A stretch of 64,000 nucleotides of DNA from CAVQZA01 sp963718355 (GTDB lineage Bacteria; Actinomycetota; Thermoleophilia; Gaiellales; Gaiellaceae), in NCBI GenBank assembly GCA_963718355.1, contig CAVQZA010000004.1, forward strand, positions 1 to 64,000, in the 5' to 3' direction. Of this stretch, positions 60,401 to 64,000 are shown in pieces (the stretch's first letter is position 1; each line of letters starts with the position of its first letter). The notes beneath the pieces were generated by a model that worked only from the letters and a program-made list of their open reading frames with translations, was not told the origin of the DNA and did no database searches. The position numbers were made by a program, and so were the translations under genes.

Positions 60401-61767
60401 GAGCGTCGACATCCCGAGCGCTCGCCGGCGCGGCCGCGCTCGCCGCGATCGTGGTCGCCCTGGCCGTGCCCGCGACGGGCACCGCCGGACAGGCTTTCCA
60501 GAAGGTCGCGACCCTGAAGGGAAGCATCGACCCGCAGCTCGCAACGACCCGCAACGCGAACGGGACGTTGACGCTCGTCTATCCGTCTTTCACCGGGAAC
60601 CTGCAGGTCACCGGTCTCGCCGCTCGCACCATCAGCGCCGCGGGCCAGGTCGGCCCCGAAGCCCAGGCGCTGTCGGGCTGGGACGCCGGCGTTCCCGGCC
60701 TCGTCACCTTCCCGAACGGGAACCTCGAGGCGTTCTTCGGAGCGATCTCGCCCGGCAACGTGGCGAGCGTCTGGGGGATCACCTCGACCGACGGCGGAAC
60801 GAGCTGGTCGGCGCCGGCCGACGTGCGCAGCGGGGGGCCGAGCGAGGCGCTCGCATACGGGTCGGACGTGACCGCACGGATCAGCGGTGGCTCGGCCTTG
60901 CTGACGCTCCCGCAGGCGGGAGCCCTCATCGTCCAGAACGGCCTCGGCCCCGGCTCGCCGACCGCGGTCGCGAACGACCCCGCCTACGGGTCGGTGGTCG
61001 ACGTCGATACCGCGGTCGACGCCGCGACCGGCGAGGTCGTCGCCAGCTGGCAGTCGCTCAAGGCCGACAAGCTGGTCATGCAGGGTGTCTCGCCGTCGAT
61101 CGGCCCCGCACAGGCGGTCCCGGGACAGCGGCACCCCAACCTCGTCGTCGCAGGACGCGACTCCGGCCCAGGAGTCTTCGCTGCATACACGCCCGACGGC
61201 GAGCACGTCAGGCTCCTGCGCTACGGCGGAGGCAGCGTGGCCGTCGGCTCGCTGGGCGGCGTCACAGCGAAGGCGATGGGTGTCGCAACCGGTGTCGCGG
61301 GCCGAATCTGGGTGATGTGGGGCGACGAGGGCGGCGGCCTCGCGGTCACTCGCTCGAACAAGGCGGTCACGAGGTTCGAGCCGATCCAGCAGGTGAATCC
61401 GAACGCGTCCTCGCTCTGGCGGCTCCAGGGCGACGGCCGGCTCGGCCCGCTCGACCTGTTCGCCGTCGAACTCGCCAACGTCAAGGGGCCGATCCCACAG
61501 CCGGAAGCCGCGTACGCGCGCGTGCTGCCGGAGATGTCGATGACGTCGTCGACGTCAAAGCAGAACGGAAAGACGACGCTGCACGTGACGGTCAACGATG
61601 CCGGCGACCCCGTGAAAGGCGCGACCGTCCTCGTGAACGGAAAGAAAGCGTCCACGAACAGCGTAGGCATCGCCACCCTGGCTTTCGGCGCGGGGACCAC
61701 CGGAAAGACCACCGCGACCGTGACGTCGCCCGGCTACCAGGTGCTCACCGGGACCGTGACGCTCTGA
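60397..61767 (+). CDS. Exported protein with C-terminal Ig/CarboxypepD-like domain
   Basis: A 456-aa exported protein, ATG overlapping the previous stop. Signal peptide (LAGAAALAAIVVALAVPATG). The body (residues ~40-360) shows sialidase/BNR-like repeats (GGTSWSAPADVRSGG; NLVVAGRDSGPGVFAAYTPD), i.e. a beta-propeller. The C-terminal ~80 aa (TTLHVTVNDAGDPVKGATVL then GIATLAFGAG) resemble a carboxypeptidase-regulatory-like or Ig domain. Substrate unknown. Confidence 0.78.
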   Translation: MRASTSRALAGAAALAAIVVALAVPATGTAGQAFQKVATLKGSIDPQLATTRNANGTLTLVYPSFTGNLQVTGLAARTISAAGQVGPEAQALSGWDAGVPGLVTFPNGNLEAFFGAISPGNVASVWGITSTDGGTSWSAPADVRSGGPSEALAYGSDVTARISGGSALLTLPQAGALIVQNGLGPGSPTAVANDPAYGSVVDVDTAVDAATGEVVASWQSLKADKLVMQGVSPSIGPAQAVPGQRHPNLVVAGRDSGPGVFAAYTPDGEHVRLLRYGGGSVAVGSLGGVTAKAMGVATGVAGRIWVMWGDEGGGLAVTRSNKAVTRFEPIQQVNPNASSLWRLQGDGRLGPLDLFAVELANVKGPIPQPEAAYARVLPEMSMTSSTSKQNGKTTLHVTVNDAGDPVKGATVLVNGKKASTNSVGIATLAFGAGTTGKTTATVTSPGYQVLTGTVTL

Positions 61768-61857
61768 GCTGCCCGATGATCGACTCGCGCTTTGACAGGT
61801 CGAAAATCGCGGCAGTGCCGATGTATGGACGCCGCCGCCAATTCCAAAGGAGGAACG

Positions 61858-62217
61858 ATGAAGACCGGACTCGCACTGCTTGCTCTCCCCTTGCTCGCCG
61901 CCATCTCGTGCGCCGCCGCCCTCGCCGCTCCAAGCTCAGTCACCGGCACCTGGTCAGGGAAATACAGTGGCGCGTACCACGGCACCTTCACCCTCCACTG
62001 GACCCAGAAGAGGTCGGTGCTGACCGGCACGATCACGCTCCCTCAGGCCGGCGGCAAGACGAACATCAAGGGCTCCATCCGTGGCAGCACGATCAACTTC
62101 GGCACCGTCGGCAACGGCACCGCGATCACCTACATGGGCACGGTGTCCGGCAGCTCGATGTCAGGCCACTATCAGACCCCCGGAGGCGGAGGCCCGTGGA
62201 GCGCCCACAAGAACTAG
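61858..62217 (+). CDS. Small exported protein or lipoprotein
   Basis: A 119-aa protein; AAAGGAGGA lies 6 nt before ATG 61858, a near-perfect ribosome site. Signal segment MKTGLALLALPLLAAISC; the C could be a lipobox cysteine (AISC) or cleavage may follow AALA. The mature part is beta-rich: VTGTWSGKYSGAYHGTFTLH, LTGTITLPQAGGKTNIKGSI, INFGTVGNGTAITYMGTVSG, a GTWSG-type small beta-barrel fold. Function unknown. Confidence 0.8.
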   Translation: MKTGLALLALPLLAAISCAAALAAPSSVTGTWSGKYSGAYHGTFTLHWTQKRSVLTGTITLPQAGGKTNIKGSIRGSTINFGTVGNGTAITYMGTVSGSSMSGHYQTPGGGGPWSAHKN

Positions 62218-62388
62218 GGACGTTCGGCCTCTCCGCGAGCTCGAACTGCGCCCACGATCTTGCTCGGGCGCCGCTCAACCGATGCCTCCTCTCAGAGGCG
62301 GGCTAAACATGGTGTGATACAGCGGCGGGTGCGCGGTGGCTCGCAGTGCCACTCGCACAGCGATCAGGCCATCGGTTGCGCGGCTCGC

Positions 62389-62463
62389 TCAACGCCGTTG
62401 TCGGAATTGGCGAGATTCCGACGCCAGGTTGACGCCAGGTTGCGCGGATCTCACGCGAGACCG
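62389..62463 (-). pseudogene. C-terminal remnant of a second tyrosine integrase
   Basis: The minus strand encodes QPGVNLASESRQFRQRR before a stop at 62389-62391, matching the end of the integrase at 37069 (QLGVNLASRETNE); the underlying 19-mer CTGGCGTCAACCTGGCGTC is nearly identical to that gene. Only the last ~20 codons remain. It lies 100 bp from a tRNA-Ala fragment. Confidence 0.65.
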
Positions 62464-62563
62464 TGCCCAGTAGCCACCACGGCCGGTGCGGCTTAGTCGC
62501 TGTATTCATGCGACATCCGGCGCAAACCGTCGTCAGCCGTCGCGCCCCGATCACGGCTCTTCG

Positions 62564-62609
62564 CGGCTTTGCAAGCCGGAGGTCACCGGTTCGATCCCGG
62601 TACGCTCCA
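62564..62609 (+). pseudogene. tRNA-Ala (TGC) 3' fragment
   Basis: The anticodon arm CGGC-TTTGCAA-GCCG (anticodon TGC), variable loop, T-arm ACCGG-TTCGATC-CCGGT and the 3' acceptor strand ACGCTCC plus A73 are present; the 5' acceptor (expected GGAGCGT) and D-arm are absent. This is the signature of an attachment-site remnant left by an element that used tRNA-Ala. Confidence 0.8.
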
Positions 62610-62674
62610 TCAAGAAAGCCCTGCTCACGCAGGCTCTCGCGTGGCTTCGAAGGGTTTCGATAGGCGCCGATCTG

Positions 62675-62688
62675 CGAACATATGTTCG
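62675..62688 (+). promoter_or_regulatory. LexA (SOS) box of dinB
   Basis: CGAACATATGTTCG is a perfect dyad matching the Gram-positive LexA consensus CGAACRNRYGTTYG. It ends 2 nt before ATG 62691. It overlaps CATATG/TATGTT, a plausible -10, which would give a leaderless or nearly leaderless transcript under LexA control. Confidence 0.9.
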
Positions 62689-62690
62689 TA

Positions 62691-63878
62691 ATGACCGGGG
62701 CGACGATCTTGCACGCCGACGTGGACTCGTTCTTCGCGTCGGTCGAGCAGCGTGACGATCCGCGTCTGCGCGGGCGGCCGGTGATCGTCGGGGCTGGAGT
62801 CGTGCTCGCCGCCAGCTACGAGGCGAAGGCCTACGGCGTGGTGACCGCGATGGGCGGCGCCCGGGCCCGGCGGCTGTGTCCTGACGCGATTGTCGTCTCG
62901 CCGCGTATGCCGGCCTACGCCGAGGCGAGCAGGGCGATGTTCCGCGTCTTCGACGATGCGTGCCCGTTCGTCGAAGGGCTCTCGATCGACGAGGCGTTCC
63001 TCGACGTGCGCGGGATGGAGCGGATCGCGGGCACACCAACCGAGATCGCCGTCCGACTGCGGCACGATGTCCGCGAGCGCGTCGGCCTGCCGATCACGGT
63101 TGGCATCGCCCGGACGAAGTTCCTCGCCAAGGTCGCGAGCGGGGTGGCCAAGCCCGACGGCCTGCTCCTCGTGGAACCCGACCGCGAGGTGGCCTTCCTC
63201 CATCCGCTCCCCGTCGAGAGGTTGTGGGGCGTTGGTCCCGTGACCGCGCGCAAGCTGCGCGACCAGGGAATCGCGAAGGTCGGCGAGATCGCCGGGCTCT
63301 CGGAGGCGACACTGGTGTCGCTGCTCGGCCGTGCCTCGGGGCGGCACCTCCACGCGCTCGCCCACAACCGCGATCCCCGGCCGGTGTAAGCGCGTCGCCG
63401 CCGCCGCTCGGTCGGGGCCCAGCGGGCGCTCGGTCGCTCGTCGAGATCGCCCGCCGATCTCGACGCGACGGTCGTCGCACTGGTCGACCGCGTCACGAGG
63501 AGAATGCGCGCCGGCGGTAGGGTCGGTCGCACCGTGGCGCTCCGTCTGCGCTTCGGCGACTTCTCCCGGGCGACACGGTCGCGCACTCTGCCCCGGGCGA
63601 CCGCGCAGACCGAGACTGTCCTCTCGGCGGCGCGCGAGTTGCTCGCGACTGCGATGCCGATGATCGAGCACCGGGGCATCACCCTCGTCGGAGTCGCCGT
63701 CGCGAACCTCGTCGACAACGGCGCCGTCCAGCTGATGCTGCCGATCGACCTCTGCGAGGGCGAGGCGCTCGACGCCGCCCTCGACGCGATCCGTGCGCGG
63801 TTCGGCATGACAGCGATCACCCGCGCTGTGCTGCTCGGCCGCAATCCCGGCATCTCGATGCCCCAGCTCCCGGACTAG
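62691..63878 (+). pseudogene. dinB: DNA polymerase IV (Y family), interrupted by an in-frame stop
   Basis: MTGATILHADVDSFFASVEQ, SYEAKAYGV, the catalytic SIDEAFLDVRG (D and E) and GIARTKFLAKVASGVAKPDG are intact through the palm, fingers and thumb. At 63387-63389 the codon after HNRDPRPV is TAA; translation in the same frame continues RRRRRSVGAQRALGR and a complete little-finger domain (TVALRLRFGDFSRATRSRTL; PIDLCEGEALDAALDAI) to 63878. A CAA-to-TAA change would explain it. The truncated product (~232 aa) would lack the DNA-gripping domain; restart at ATG 63504 is possible. ATG 62691 was chosen because 62682 lies in the LexA box. Confidence 0.9.
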
Positions 63879-63896
63879 CAGGGCAACCGGGGCGGG

Positions 63897-64000
63897 TCAC
63901 CTTGAAGCGACTGTTGCGGCGGGCCTGCGTCCGACTTTCCACGTCGCGGCGGAGAGTAGGCCGAGCGCGATCATCGGGACGATGGTGAGGAAGCGATAGA
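63897..64000 (-). CDS. C-terminal end of a membrane protein (partial)
   Basis: Reading from the window edge: YRFLTIVPMIALGLLSAATW, then KVGRRPAATVASR and a stop at 63897-63899. One hydrophobic helix followed by a basic tail, so probably an integral membrane protein ending inside the cytoplasm. Family not determinable. Confidence 0.55.
   Translation of the reverse strand, partial: YRFLTIVPMIALGLLSAATWKVGRRPAATVASR

Larger units (their letters stand above)
62218..62690. other. Gene-free junction region before dinB
   Basis: Contains the integrase tail remnant (62389-62463), the tRNA-Ala 3' fragment (62564-62609) and the LexA box (62675-62688), annotated separately; otherwise no gene seen. Confidence 0.6.

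Overview
The window is 64 kb of GC-rich DNA from an actinobacterium. Several features point to this: Gram-positive-type LexA box, actinobacterial integration host factor (mIHF) paralogue, MmyB-type XRE regulator, zinc-ribbon/class III cyclase/ATPase regulator, LAL-type LuxR regulators, GTG/TTG starts and very tight ATGA-type overlaps. The gene style suggests class Thermoleophilia (Gaiellales/Solirubrobacterales), but that is inference; no rRNA is present to prove it.

Layout. (1) 1-6.5 kb: regulators with their targets (TetR/SDR with a readable operator, AKR/XRE/cupin), a degraded lacI fragment and a secreted IPT/TIG-repeat protein. (2) 6.5-7.7 kb: the most interesting locus, a two-gene split borosin operon. 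A 103-residue precursor ending in a threefold WVTS core is followed by an OphMA-like alpha-N-methyltransferase; a clean promoter precedes them. (3) 7.6-13.2 kb: large cyclase/ATPase regulator, small membrane proteins, DUF72 protein, flavin reductase. (4) 13.3-24.4 kb: amine catabolism. Epimerase, GcvT-fused FAD oxidoreductase and choline-kinase-like protein lie beside an APC permease, a glutamine-synthetase-like gamma-glutamyl-amine ligase, a gamma-glutamyl hydrolase, an aldehyde dehydrogenase and an SDR, resembling a Puu-type gamma-glutamylation pathway. (5) 24.3-28 kb: secreted glycosidase-like protein and a DrrA/B-type ABC exporter. (6) 28-34 kb: a branched-chain amino acid type (Liv) ABC importer operon headed by a bicupin, with a hairpin between binding protein and permease genes. 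(7) 34-37 kb: SDR, bifunctional homocysteine methyltransferase/MTHFR, tRNA-Asp.

(8) 37-62.6 kb is an accessory region. It starts at tRNA-Asp with a frameshifted tyrosine integrase and ends at a tRNA-Ala 3' fragment beside a second integrase tail. Inside are a serine recombinase, three exported or putatively exported peptidases (matrixin, M23-like, G1), repeat-rich low-coding stretches, three orphan NarL-type response regulators (one receiver-only), an mIHF paralogue, duplicated small genes, and LuxR/LAL regulators. A repeat family carrying a decayed coding tail plus a conserved non-coding tail recurs at least eight times over 17 kb. (9) 62.6-64 kb: a LexA-controlled dinB interrupted by one in-frame stop, and the end of a membrane protein gene.

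A separate dispersed repeat, made of GC-rich hairpins sharing a CGCCGCAT-type loop, occurs at 11.7, 34.9 and 55.1 kb. Apparent single-base frameshifts (tetR, the membrane protein at 21.6 kb, the integrase) may be real or sequencing errors.
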